From: DASXKD01 sp963762735
GTDB lineage: Bacteria > Actinomycetota > Actinomycetes > Streptosporangiales > Streptosporangiaceae
Assembly: GCA_963762735.1 (NCBI GenBank)
Contig: CAVXMG010000014.1
Location: forward strand, 186,001 to 250,000
Direction: 5' to 3'
DNA: 64,000 bases
Below the pieces are notes generated by a model, which saw only the letters and a list, made by a program, of their open reading frames with translations, ran no database searches and was not told the DNA's origin. Positions 40,605-50,873 of the stretch are shown piece after piece. Each line of letters begins with the position of its first letter. The first letter of the stretch is position 1. A program made the translations under genes and the position numbers.

Positions 40605-43234
40605 ATGGCCTTCGACGAGGCGGAGTACCGCGAAAGTTCCTCAAGAAGCACCGTGGCGCCCGCGGCGCCCCCGGCGACCTGATGGCCGGTACGCGATCAC
40701 GCTCCCGGCTACGGACGCGGAGATCGCCGCACAGGTCAAGGCCGTGCGCGCCTACTGGAACAAGGTCTACACCGGCAAGGCCATCTTGGCCCAGGTGGCC
40801 AAGCTGTGCCGGGCCGAGGACGAACGGCTGCGGGCCGAGCACGGCGCCAAGATGGAGACGCGCGCCTGGTGGCAGGAGCGGCAGGCCGACCAGCAGAAGA
40901 CCGCCGAGGCGTCGGTCAGCGGTCATGGCCGACGAATTGCGGCGGCGCTACAGCACGCTGGGCGTCGTCCCGGCGGGGATGCTCGGCCAGTTCGCCGTCA
41001 AGCTCGGCATCACACGGCGCAGGCAAACCGGGCCGCAGCGCAGGCCGGGCTGACCGTCATCGCCGGCGTGACCCTGCCCGCGACCGAGCCGATCGGCAAC
41101 TTCGAGGCATTGCTCAAGAGCATGTCGGAGTGCGCGGTGCCGTCGGTGCCCGAGCTGGTGCACCCGGGCTCGGGGACGTTCCGGCTGGTCGACAGGTACG
41201 AGTGCCTCGCCGACCGGCACAAGCGGCTGGACGCCGTGGCCGTGAAGGCGCAGAGCGCGGAGGCCGACAAGCGCGGCAACTCGGCGACCGATGACGCGCG
41301 GCGCGCCGCACTGACCATCCTGCGCCATGCGGTCGGGGACGGCGTGAACCTGCGACGAGGTCGCGCTGTACCACATGGTGACGATCGCCAGGGATTCCGC
41401 GTCAGTGTCGGCGGACATCGCGGCGGCGAAGCTGCGCGAGGCCGGGCTGGAGGCGGGCGACGCCGCGGTCATCGCGGTCCTGGTGGCTGAGCAGGGCGCG
41501 GGCGCCAGCACCGGGCCGCACCGGGTACCTGACCTGCTCGCCGCCGGACAGCTCAAGGAGGCCAGGGCCGCGGCGGGGAGACTGCCCTCCGAGGGCGAGC
41601 GCATCGACGCGCTGCAACTGGTGGAGGCGGCACAGCGGCGGCTCGACGAGCTGATCGCGGCGGCCAAGGGGGCGCTCACGGTGCCCGACGAGGCGCGCGC
41701 CGAGACGCTGCTCAAGGAGGCGGCGCTGATCAGCGCCGAGGACGCCGACGGCGTACTCGCGACGGTCCCGCTGCCACCGCCCGTTGACCTGCGCGCCGGC
41801 GGTGACGGTCATGCGGTCCGGCTGTCCTGGCGCCCCGCGCCCGGCCACGACCCGGACACGGTCTATGTGGTCCGCCGGACCGCGCAGCCGGGCCCGCTCA
41901 CCGCGCCGTCCGAAGGCGAGCCGGTGTACCGCGACCGCGGCGACACGTGCACCGATCCGCGCGCCCTGGTGGCACGGCCTGTCCAGTACGCGGTCTTCGC
42001 CATCGGCGACGGCCGGCCGGACTCGCGCCCCGCGGCCGTGTCGGTCACGCTGCTGCCCCCGGTGTCCCAGCTCAAGGCCGAGGTCGGCCCGGCCACGGTG
42101 GCGCTGCACTGGTCGGCACACCCGGACGCCCAGGTCCGGGTGACCAGGACCGCGCCGGGTGCGCCCCCGGCGCCGGTGCGGGTCACCGGCGGCGGCTGCC
42201 AGGTCAACGGGCTGACCGAGGGGCAGCAGCAGCATTTCGAGGTGACCGCCGTCTACACCGGGCCGGACGGGGCCGCGCTGCTGGCGGTACCCGAGCACAT
42301 CAGCGCCACGCCCCGGGCGGAAGCCCGGCCGATCTCCTCACTCCGCGGCCGCCCCGTCGGCACGGACGGCGCGATCCGGGTGCGGGTCACCTGGCTCCCG
42401 GTGGACAACTCGGACGTCAGGATCGTGCGGGCCGACCGGGAACCCGCACTTCCGTTCGGGACCGCGGTGTCGGCCGAGGACATGGCAGGCGTCGGCACGG
42501 AGGTGACCGGCACCCTGATCTCCGCAGGGCGCGAGGTCGGTTTCGAGACCGAACTGCCGCCCGGGGTGCATCGCCTGGTGCCGTTCTCGATCGGCGGGAC
42601 GGGGATCGTCATGGGCAAGCCCGCGACGGTCGCCGTGACCGACCCGGTGCGTCATCTGTCGGCCACGCCGTTCGCCGACTACGCCACCGTGTCCTGGGAA
42701 TGGCCGCCGAGCGCGCAGGTCGCCGAGGTGAGCTGGCGGGTCGACGGCGAGGAAGACGTCGTGCAGGTCGACCGCGGGCAGTACCGGTCGGCGGGCGGCT
42801 TCAAGGTCCCGCTCGGCCGCGGGCCGTGCGAGATCGAGGTGCGCGCCGTGATCACGGTCGGCAAGGTGTCCTTCACCTCGCCGCCGGCCTCTGCCCGGGT
42901 AGGCCACGTCGCGGAGAGCGCGATCCGGTACCAGGTGTCCAGTCTCATCCCGTCGGCGGGGCTGCTGCGCACCCGCACCAAGAAGGTGGTGTTCACCGCC
43001 GACCAGGCGTGCGCCGGCGTCCGGGTGCGGATGGTGGCGTCACCTGGCCGGGTGCTGCCCACTAGCCCCTCCGACGGCGAGACCGTCCTCGACACCACCC
43101 TGACGTTGCAGCCAGGGGTTCCGGAGGAGCCAGGGCCTCCGTCCCGCGCAAGACGCGCTGGGTCCGGTGCTTCGTCGATCGCCGGGCAGGCCAGGCTCAT
43201 CGACCCCCCCATCACCAGCCTTAAGGAGTCATAG
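40605..43234 (+). CDS. Large helical plus fibronectin-III-like protein of the chaperone/GTPase system, frame-disrupted
   Basis: Roughly 875-aa cytoplasmic protein; no signal. The first 400 residues are helical (DAEIAAQVKAVRAYWNKVYTGK, CRAEDERLRAEHGAKMETRAWWQERQ, MADELRRRYSTLGVVPAGMLGQF, ARRAALTILRHAVGDG). Then come several FnIII-like beta domains, each with VRLSWRPAPGH/ATVALHWSAHPDAQ/VRVTWLPVDNSD/ATVSWEWPPSAQ strands. It ends with ARLIDPPITSLKES. I know this protein as the usual neighbour of GrpE/Hsp70 and GAP1 genes in actinomycetes; its role is unknown, perhaps a scaffold or Hsp70 client-binding partner. At least seven one-base shifts (near 40630, 40689, 40920, 41012, 41357, 43120, 43185) must be repaired. 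It starts 7 bp after the Hsp70-2 stop. Confidence 0.7.
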
Positions 43235-44413
43235 TGGCCACGACCGCGTCTGCCCGTTCTGCTTCCACCGGATCGATCCCTCGCGCCTGTGGTACCAGTG
43301 CCTCGGCCGCGGGAACGCCGAGTGCAAGAAGGAGGTCGACAAGATGCGGAAGCAGCTGACCAAGAGCACCCGGGAGACGTACTCGACGTTCCGCGCCGCC
43401 GGAAAAGGTGAGCGGGCCCGCGCGGTGCCCCGACTGCGGCGGCAGGACGAACCTGCGGGCCTGCCCGGAGTGCCACACCGCGCTGCCGTCCGACTTCGCG
43501 GAGTCCAAGAGCCCGATGATCGGCCTGGTCGGATCGAAGGGCAGCGGCAAGACCGTCCTGATGACCGTCCTGGTCAAGCGGCTGCAAGGACATCGTCGGG
43601 AAGCGATACGACGCTGGCATCAGGCTGGCCACCGACAACCCCGACGGCCACCAGGGGCTGAGCGACTACCAGGCCAACCGCGAGGCCCCGCTGTACAAGG
43701 ATCGCGTACTGCCGCCCACCACCATCGCACTGGCGCAACGCGGGCACGCCGCGCCGCTCCTGCTGCGCTGGCAGCAGGAGACGTCCCGGATGGGGCGCAC
43801 CTCGGTCAGGTCCACGCTGCTGTCGTTCGTCGACACCGCGGGTGAGGACCTGAACGACGTCTCGACCGCGTTGACCCTGCAGTACCTGTCGGTCTGCGAC
43901 GGCCTGATCGTGGTGCTCGACCCGTTCGCCCTGCCCGGCGCACGGGCCAGGCTCAACCTGCCGGACGCGGCGATCAAGGTCGACGACGACGCGCCGCTCG
44001 ACGTGGTGAGCAACATCACCGAGATGCTCAGGGTCGAGCACAACATCAAGAAGAGGAGGAAGATCCCCATGCCGGTTGCGGTGGTGTTCACGAAGATCGA
44101 CGCGTTCTTCCCCGCGCTGGACCGCGGCAACCCGCTCATGTCGGCCACGCCCGCGGTGCCCGCCTACGACAACGGGGACGGCCAGGCCGTGCACGAGCAC
44201 ATGCTGGCCCTGCTGCACGACTGGAACGCGCAGGACATCGACACCCACATGCGGCTGAACTACACCGACTTCCGCTACTTCGGTGTATCCGCGCTGGGCG
44301 CCGAGCCAAACTACGAGACCAGGACAGTGGCTGCCGGCGGGGTGCGGCCGCACCGGGTCGAGGATCCCGTGCTCTGGCTGCTGTCCAAATCGGGGACGGT
44401 GCGGTCGGCATGA
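43234..44413 (+). CDS. Zinc-ribbon TRAFAC-type GTPase (double-GTPase system, first), frame-disrupted
   Basis: About 393-aa P-loop GTPase. The N terminus has two Cys pairs (CPFCFHRI...WYQC, then CPDCGGRTNLRACPECH). The G1 loop is VGSKGSGKTVLMTVL (about 43526), G3 is FVDTAGEDLNDVS, G4 is VVFTKIDAFF and G5 SALG, consistent with a GTPase, not an AAA or kinase fold. GTG 43234 shares a base with the preceding stop. One-base changes near 43246, 43410 and 43592 break the frame. Its TGA overlaps the ATG of the GAP1 gene. This is the GTPase partner expected for GAP1-type proteins; the cellular target is unknown. Confidence 0.78.
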
Positions 44414-46815
44414 CCGCCGAGCTCTTCGACCGCCTGCTGTACACCGACTGCAAGCCGGGCACCGGGCGCGGTGCGGGCGGGGGCTTCCAGGTACAGGCCC
44501 AGTCGTCCGGCGTGGACCCCGCGCAGTCGAAGCTCGCCGTCGGCTGGCTGCTGTACGACGTGCAGCTGCCATGGCTCAACCAGCGGCGGCCGGTCGAGGA
44601 GTTCCCGCTGGGGTTCGCCCACGTGAGCGGCGAAGGGCACGGGACGGCACAGAGCCGGTACGTGGGCAAGGTGGCCACCGGTGGCCGTGACGGCAATCAC
44701 CTCGCCGACTGTCTGCTGACCAGGGACGCGGATCTGTACGGGCCGGTCCGGCCGGCCCAGCTCTGGCGCTCGGGCCTGTGGCGGGCCGAGCCGTGGGACA
44801 GCACGGACTGCCCGCAATTCGACGCCGCCGGCCTGGAGCCGGGGCCACTGACGATAGCGGCCGTCGCGGACTGGGCGCGCGCGGCACCAGATCGCGGACC
44901 GGTGCTCGCCAGGCTGCTCAGCGTGCTCGAGGACCCAGACGGCAAGCGCGCGGTGATCGTGGCCGACGACCCGGACGAGGCCATGAACTGGATCGCCGCC
45001 GTCACGCTGCTGCTGCCGTCGCGGGAGGCGCTCGGCATCTCGTTCAAGGTGTTCAGCTCGGCTCCGCTCGAAGCCCAGCACCGTATCGTCGCCGCACCCG
45101 CTGACCTGTTCCCGAAGATCGCGCCGGGACTGTCCGGCCAAAGGTTCGTCCTTGATGCCCGGACCGGCGCGGCCGACGAGGCGGACACCAGCGAGCGGGC
45201 GGCGTTCTTCGCCGGCCGCTTCACCGCGGAGGCAGATCCTTACGATGTCGTTGATGCCGTCGAACTCGCCGGTGTGCTCGGCGGCGGGCGGGACGCCGTG
45301 CTCACCGCATGGGCGCTGACGAAGCCGGATGATCCCCGTCCGGAGTGGGCAGCGCTGTACAGGTGGCTGATGGCCGCCGGCCCAGAGTTGCTCGACGAGC
45401 ACGGGCCGGCGGTCGTGGCCATCATCCTCGAGTCCGCCCCGCCCGCCGAGCCGCTGCGCTGGATCGACGCTGCGGTGGCGGACAAGCGCCTGGCATACGA
45501 CCCGGCGACCGTGCGCATCGCGCTGATTACCGCCGAACTCGCCGAGATTCGCGATGGACGGAGCGTGCCGCCTGCCGGCCTGCTTTCCGCAGTGCCCCTC
45601 GACGTCAGCGCCCACCGGGACGCGGAGAGCGAACTCTCCTCGGCCATCCTGCTCGGGTCCGACCAGCAGGCCGACCTGCTCCTCTGCCTGGCCCGACGGC
45701 ACGCGATCACGCCGGAGCTCGCGCCACCGCTCCAGCAGCGGCTACGCGACTTCGTAAGCGGGTGGATCGACGACCGCGGCAGCTACCACCCAGAGGGATG
45801 GGCGCTACGCGCCGAAATGCTCGACTGTGCGCACGATGAGCTCCGCTACCGGGCCACCCGCGGCATGGCAAATGTGACCGGCCCTCTCCAGCGGCTGAAC
45901 CGCTACCTTACTGACCGCGCCGACCTCGGCGACCCGCTCGACTGCCACATCCAGGCATCGCTGATCGCCGGCCGGGACCGGGCGGACCGGGTGCCGCGGC
46001 TGCGCCAACTGCTCGCCGACATCACCCGCCTCGCCCAGGCGCCGGGGCCAGCCGCGGCGACCGCAGCGGCCGGGCTACAGCGGGCGCTCATCCAGTGGAA
46101 CGCGGTCGACGGCGACGTGGCCGTCACCGTGCTCACCGACCTGCCCGATGTGCTCCGGGTCGATCCGGCGATTGCAGAACGCGCGGCCGAGCAGCTCACG
46201 CGGATGTCGGCGAAGCCGTCGCGAGGCCTGCTCGAGTTGCTGGCCAGCCTGGACCAGAGAGGCAAGGCGCCGACTTCGGGCCCGCTGGCCAAGGTGCTGG
46301 AGGCCGACAGGTACGTGCGGGCCTTTACCCACCGGGCGGTCGAGGACAGGCTGCTGACCGACCAGAAGTACTACTACGACACCATCGACCTGCTGCTCCA
46401 GCCAAGCTCCGCTGTCCTCCGCGCTCGGCTGGACGACGTGCTGGCCGCCTGCCTGAAGAGCCGGCATCCGTACCTGGCGCCCGTCACCCTGGCCTCGCTC
46501 AAGCCGCCGCTCGCCCGGCAGCTTGTGGACCGGTGGGCGGCCACGCTCGGCACCAGGGACCTGGTCCGCGACGGGCTCTGGTGCGTCCGGTGCCTGGAGT
46601 ACGGAAAGCTACCGCAGCGGGTGACGCAGCACCTGCTTGCCGTGGCCGGCGGCTACGCGAACAGCCTCCCTGCCCCGGACCGTGACAGGTGGTACGGCGA
46701 CGTGAAGCACGGGCTCTGGCCCGAGGCGTATGCGGCGTGGGACTCGGTCTTCACCCAGGAGGAACCGCCCGCGCGGTCCCACTTGTGGACTAAGAGGGAT
46801 GGTGGCCACCGATGA
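44410..46815 (+). CDS. GTPase-associated protein 1 (GAP1) family protein
   Basis: 801-aa, intact. The N-terminal domain (LFDRLLYTDCKPGTGRGAGGGFQVQAQSSGVDP...WLLYDVQLPWLNQRRPVEEFPLGFAHV) is of the GAP1-N2 kind. It is followed by a middle region with WRAEPWDSTDCPQFDAAGLEPG and IVADDPDEAMNWIAAVTLLLP...ISFKVFS, and a long helical C-terminal region of repeated short helices to the end. GAP1 proteins occur beside paired GTPases in actinomycete and other multicellular-bacterial NTP-dependent systems; the N-terminal fold suggests binding or sensing, the helical part a platform for the GTPase. ATG and TGA overlap both neighbours (ATGA at 44410 and at 46812), so it is made in step with both GTPases. 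Confidence 0.85.
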   Translation: MTAELFDRLLYTDCKPGTGRGAGGGFQVQAQSSGVDPAQSKLAVGWLLYDVQLPWLNQRRPVEEFPLGFAHVSGEGHGTAQSRYVGKVATGGRDGNHLADCLLTRDADLYGPVRPAQLWRSGLWRAEPWDSTDCPQFDAAGLEPGPLTIAAVADWARAAPDRGPVLARLLSVLEDPDGKRAVIVADDPDEAMNWIAAVTLLLPSREALGISFKVFSSAPLEAQHRIVAAPADLFPKIAPGLSGQRFVLDARTGAADEADTSERAAFFAGRFTAEADPYDVVDAVELAGVLGGGRDAVLTAWALTKPDDPRPEWAALYRWLMAAGPELLDEHGPAVVAIILESAPPAEPLRWIDAAVADKRLAYDPATVRIALITAELAEIRDGRSVPPAGLLSAVPLDVSAHRDAESELSSAILLGSDQQADLLLCLARRHAITPELAPPLQQRLRDFVSGWIDDRGSYHPEGWALRAEMLDCAHDELRYRATRGMANVTGPLQRLNRYLTDRADLGDPLDCHIQASLIAGRDRADRVPRLRQLLADITRLAQAPGPAAATAAAGLQRALIQWNAVDGDVAVTVLTDLPDVLRVDPAIAERAAEQLTRMSAKPSRGLLELLASLDQRGKAPTSGPLAKVLEADRYVRAFTHRAVEDRLLTDQKYYYDTIDLLLQPSSAVLRARLDDVLAACLKSRHPYLAPVTLASLKPPLARQLVDRWAATLGTRDLVRDGLWCVRCLEYGKLPQRVTQHLLAVAGGYANSLPAPDRDRWYGDVKHGLWPEAYAAWDSVFTQEEPPARSHLWTKRDGGHR

Positions 46816-48402
46816 GCAATTATCACGTCGCCTATCTCATCGCGGGCGTTATCGCCGGTGCCCTCACGCTCGGCGTGGTGCTCTTCGCGATCGCGCTCGC
46901 CCGGGCGCTTGCGGGCAAGCCCGACCTAGTCCCGCCAGCCACCGACCAAGGCGAGCAGGTGAAAGCACATCCCGTCGGCCCGGGCGAGTTCCCGCCCGAC
47001 CTGGCCTGGCCGTTCTACCCGTTCCGGCAGTCGCGGGCGGACCTGGACCGGACCAAGGCGAACCTGGCCTACCTGACCGCTGCGATGTGGCGCGGGCCGG
47101 CCAAGGCGTTCTTCCACGAGCCCCCGGCTGGTGGGTGGCGTTCCCGGTCCCGGCCGCCATCATCTCGCTCCTGCTGATCACAAGCCTGGCGAGCTGGTTC
47201 TGCTACCTCGTGTACGCACTGGTGAACATCGTCTGCGCTGGTGCGAGCCTGGCGTTCCTCGTCCCGGCCGCGGCACTCCTGCGCACGGCGGAGCACTGGC
47301 GCCGCGGCAAGCTTCTTACCCAGGGCGCCTGCATGCGGTGCTTCCATGTGACCCCATGGCCTGCCTACCAGTGCCCCACATGCCGGCGTGCGCACCACGA
47401 TGTCCGCCCGGGCCGGCTCGGCCTGCTGATGCGCCGCTGCGAGTGCGGCACGCACCTGCCCACGAGAGCCTCGCGCGCGGCATGGCGGGTCACCCCGTTG
47501 TGCCAGCGCTGCGGCGAGCCGTTGCCGGAAGGCGCGGGCGCGGTACGCGACATCCGGGTTCCGGTGTTCGGGGACATCTCCGCCGGCAAGACCCGATTCC
47601 TGTACGCCTCGCTCAACAGCCTCAGGCAGACCGCGCAGCGGGCCGGGCAGGACGTCAGCTTCCCCGACGAAGCTTCGCGAGAGCTGGCGAAGTTCGGTCT
47701 CGGCGTTATCCAGTCCGGCCGGGAGACGGTCAAGACCTCGACCAACGCCCAGGTCACGCTCAACTGCCGGCTAGCCGCGGGACGCCGGTCGGAGCTGGTG
47801 CACCTGTTCGATGCCGCTGGCGAGCATTTCAGGAACGCGCGGCGGCCGGATGCGCTCCGGTTCCTCGACGACGGCCAGGCATTGGTGTACGTCCTGGATC
47901 CGTTCTCGGTCGGCGCCATCAGGGAACAGCTTGACCAGCGGGGCGCCAAGGCGATGAGTCTCGCGCATGCCGCCGGGCGACCCGGAACTCACCTACGACG
48001 AGGTCGTGTCCCGGCTGCGGGACAGCGGGATTCCCGCCAGCGCGCAGCGGCTCGCCGTCGTCGTGTCAAAGGCCGACCTGCTGCGGGAGGCCGGCATGGC
48101 GCTGCCCACCGGCTCCGCTGCCATCGCGCAGTGGCTGTGGGACTGCGGCGTGCACAACCTCGTCATGTCGGCGCGCCGCGAATTCGCGGATGCCATGTTC
48201 TTCACGGTGGCGTCGCAGAACGTGCCGCCCGGCAGACCGAGACGACCCGGGCGCCCCGCTGCGCTGGCTGCTGACGTCGCATGGCAGCCGGCTGCCGGCC
48301 GAGCCAGCCGACGCTCGCGAGGGCTCCGGACGTTCCGGCCAGGACGGCTCATCCGGCCGCTCACGCCAGATCCCCAGCGAGCCCGCGGAGGCACGGTCAT
48401 GA
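46812..48402 (+). CDS. Membrane-anchored zinc-ribbon GTPase (second of the system), frame-disrupted
   Basis: About 530 aa. A first membrane helix (HVAYLIAGVIAGALTLGVVLFAIALA, residues 5-30) and a hairpin of two more (IISLLLITSLASWFCYLVYALVNIVCAGASLAFLV) precede zinc ribbons (CMRCFHVTPWPAYQCPTC; CECGTH...CQRCGEPL). The GTPase part has G1 FGDISAGKTRFLYASL, G3 LFDAAGEHF, G4 VVVSKADLL and G5 SAR. The ending is Gly/Ser-rich. Breaks: deletion near 47128 in a C run, insertions near 47963 and 48227. It would tether the system to the inner face of the membrane. The ATGs of this gene and the next overlap the preceding stops. Confidence 0.75.
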
Positions 48403-48593
48403 CCGCAGCGTCGAAAACGCCCCGGCGGACGCCGCCGCACGTCGTCACCTACCGCCTGGTCACCGCCGCGATCACCGTATTCCTCCTGCTGTCGTTCGGG
48501 CTCGGCCTGGCAGGTTACGGGCCGTTCTCCGCACTGCACCGCCTCGCGAGCCCGGTCAGCCATGAGCTGCATCTGGACAGGATCTCCGGATGA
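48399..48593 (+). CDS. Small single-pass membrane protein of the chaperone/GTPase system
   Basis: 64 aa: a basic N terminus (KTPRRTPPHVVTYR), one helix (LVTAAITVFLLLSFGLGLAGY) and a short external or cytoplasmic tail with an amphipathic stretch. It begins inside the stop of the second GTPase (ATGA) and ends 3 bp before Hsp70-3. Too short for homology, but the coupling on both sides and good codon use support a real gene, probably a membrane subunit. Confidence 0.65.
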   Translation: MTAASKTPRRTPPHVVTYRLVTAAITVFLLLSFGLGLAGYGPFSALHRLASPVSHELHLDRISG

Positions 48594-48596
48594 GCA

Positions 48597-50215
48597 GTGG
48601 TCAGTGTCGGGATCGACCTGGGGACCACGAACTCGGTCGTGGCCTCGGTCGGCGACGACGGCACGGTCGTGATCCTGCCGAACGCCAATGGCGGTGACAT
48701 CACGCCGTCTGTCGTCTACTTCGAGCCGGACGGCACCGCTGTAGTCGGCGAGGAAGCCGCGCAGGCAACCGCTTTCGACCCGGAGAACGGGGTGCAGCTG
48801 ATCAAGCGGGTCATGGGCACCGAGTTCCCGCTGCAGATCCGTGGCCAGCAGCACACACCGGAGTCGGTATCCGCGCTCATCTTGCGGCAGCTCATCGCCG
48901 CTGCCACCGGCTCAGCTGCATCCCCCGGACTGTCACGGTCCCCGGGGCGGAATTCGCCCGGCTCAGCCAGCACGGTGCGCGCTGTCATCACGGTCCCGGC
49001 GTACTTCGGCCTTGCCGAGCGTGAGGCGACCTACCAGGCCGGTGTCATCGCCGGGATCGACGTGCTTGAGTTGCTCGACGAGCCGGTCGCGGCGGCGGCC
49101 CATTACGGCCTGACCTCCGGCGGCGACCGGACGGTTCTCGTCTACGACCTCGGCGGTGGCACGTTCGACACGACCGTGCTGCAGATCTCCCGCGGAGCGG
49201 TGCGGGTGCTGGCCACCGACGGGCACTCCGCGCTCGGCGGCGCCGACGTCGATCAGCGCCTCCTCGACGTGATCCTCGAACGGCTCGGGGACCAGCTCTC
49301 CACGGACGAGCTGGACCAGGTCACCGACGACAGGAAGATGCTCGGCGAACTGGTGCTCGACGTCGAGGCGGCGAAGAAGGACCTGAGCATGCGGACCTCC
49401 CGGCAGGTGGTCGTGCGCACGCCACCGGCCGCACGTCGGTGACGATCACCCGCGCGGACCTGGACGCCGCCTGCGGCGACCTGTTCGGTACCACGGCGGA
49501 GATCATCGAGCGGGTGCTCGGCACGGCGAAGCTGGAGGGCTGCCGCGGGATCGACGACGTGATCATGGTCGGCGGGTCCAGCCGGATCCCGATGCTGTCG
49601 CAGCGGCTGACCTCGATGCTCGGCAAGACACCACGGCTCACCGACCCGGACCTGGCCGTGGCCAAGGGGGCCGCGCTCCGGGCCCACCACCTCGCCGGAA
49701 CACCGCAGCTGACCGCGCTCACCGCGATCCGCCGCGAGACAGGTGGCAGCACCGACCGCACTGGCCAGGTGGTTCCGGTGACACCCCGCGGCGTCGGCAT
49801 TCTGGTCGAGGACAGCTTCGACCCTGCGGGGCAGCGCAGCTTTGTCGAGCACCTGGTGGCGGCCAACACTCCGCTACCCGTCCAGCGGACCGAGGAACGG
49901 TTCGGCACCATCCTGGAGAACCAGCAGTCGGTCCGGGTCCAGGTGTACGAGCAGGCAGGACCGGCTCCTTCGCCGGAAGTCGGGCACAATCGCCGCGTCC
50001 TCGACGGCGAGCTGACCGGGATTGGCGACCTGCCAGCGGGTTCGCTGATCAGGATCACCATGTCGATCGCGGTCGACGGCCGCCTGACCGTTGTCGCCCA
50101 CGAGCCGCGATCCGGTCGCGAGCTACGGCTCGAGGCCTATGTCGAAGGCGTCGTCGACAGGGCGGAGACCGAGCGGCTGACCAGGCTCGTCGGGCTGACC
50201 ACGGTGCGGGGGTAA
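48597..50215 (+). CDS. Hsp70 family protein 3, frame-disrupted
   Basis: About 539 aa. The nucleotide domain is complete: VGIDLGTTNSVVASVG, AVITVPAYFGLAEREATYQAG, LVYDLGGGTFDTTVL, VIMVGGSSRIPMLSQRL, DLAVAKGAALRAHH. A Gly/Ser/Pro-rich loop (about residues 105-125) is inserted before the AVITVP strand. The substrate part is one beta domain ending RELRLEAYVEGVVDR, without a lid. One deleted base near 49418 splits the frame; the total of 1619 bp equals 3 x 540 - 1. GTG 48597 is the start in frame. It is closest in layout to Hsp70-1. Two vWA genes follow at once. Confidence 0.88.
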
Positions 50216-50218
50216 TCG

Positions 50219-50839
50219 ATGAGCAACTGGATACGGCGCTCATTCAGCGCACCCGGGCTGACACAGATCCCGCCAGGGCCGCACATGGGCGCCCTGCAAG
50301 GCCGCTTTGGCGGGACCGTGATGCTGTGCATCGATATGAGCGGCTCCATGCACGGCGAGCCGATCCTGGAAGCGGTCCGGGGGGCCAGAGAGTTCGTGAC
50401 CGAGGCCGTCGCCGCACACTACAACGTCGGTGTCATGCTCTGGAACCACCGGGTGGAGGCCGTCAGCGAGCCGACCACTGACGGCAAGCCCGCGCTGGCC
50501 CTGCTCGCGCCGGTGAACTCCGCATGGGGTGGGAACGACCTGTTCGTTGCCCTGACGCATTGTCATCAGATACTGGACAGGTTCACCGGTGACCGAGTCG
50601 TCGCGCTGTTCGGCGACGGCGACCTTACACCGAAACAGCAGGTGCTTATCAAGGTCGCGCAGATGAAAGCGGAGAACATCAGGTTCGTGACCCGCGGCCT
50701 CGGCCCCTACGCAGCAAGGGAATTCGGCGAGATCTCCGACGAAGACCCATCCAGCGCCGCCATCGACGACGTTACCGACCTCGCCGACAGCATCGCCGAC
50801 ATGGCGACCAGCCTCAAGCACTACGGCCTCACCCGCTGA
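50219..50839 (+). CDS. vWA domain protein 1 of the chaperone/GTPase system
   Basis: 206-aa free-standing von Willebrand factor A domain. A short N-terminal tag (MSNWIRRSFSAPGLTQIPPG) is followed by the MIDAS motif CIDMSGSMHG with Asp39, Ser41 and Ser43, and the second Asp region FGDGDLTPKQQ. It should bind Mg2+ and a partner protein. The TGA... start lies 3 bp after the Hsp70-3 stop, so it belongs to the same transcript. A near-identical tag and C-terminal 50 residues occur in the next gene. vWA proteins in NTP-dependent conflict systems act as adaptors for ATPases/GTPases; here the partner could be the Hsp70 or GTPases. Confidence 0.87.
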   Translation: MSNWIRRSFSAPGLTQIPPGPHMGALQGRFGGTVMLCIDMSGSMHGEPILEAVRGAREFVTEAVAAHYNVGVMLWNHRVEAVSEPTTDGKPALALLAPVNSAWGGNDLFVALTHCHQILDRFTGDRVVALFGDGDLTPKQQVLIKVAQMKAENIRFVTRGLGPYAAREFGEISDEDPSSAAIDDVTDLADSIADMATSLKHYGLTR

Positions 50840-50873
50840 CCGGCCCTCCACGGCTGACCGGAGCGTTCTCGTT

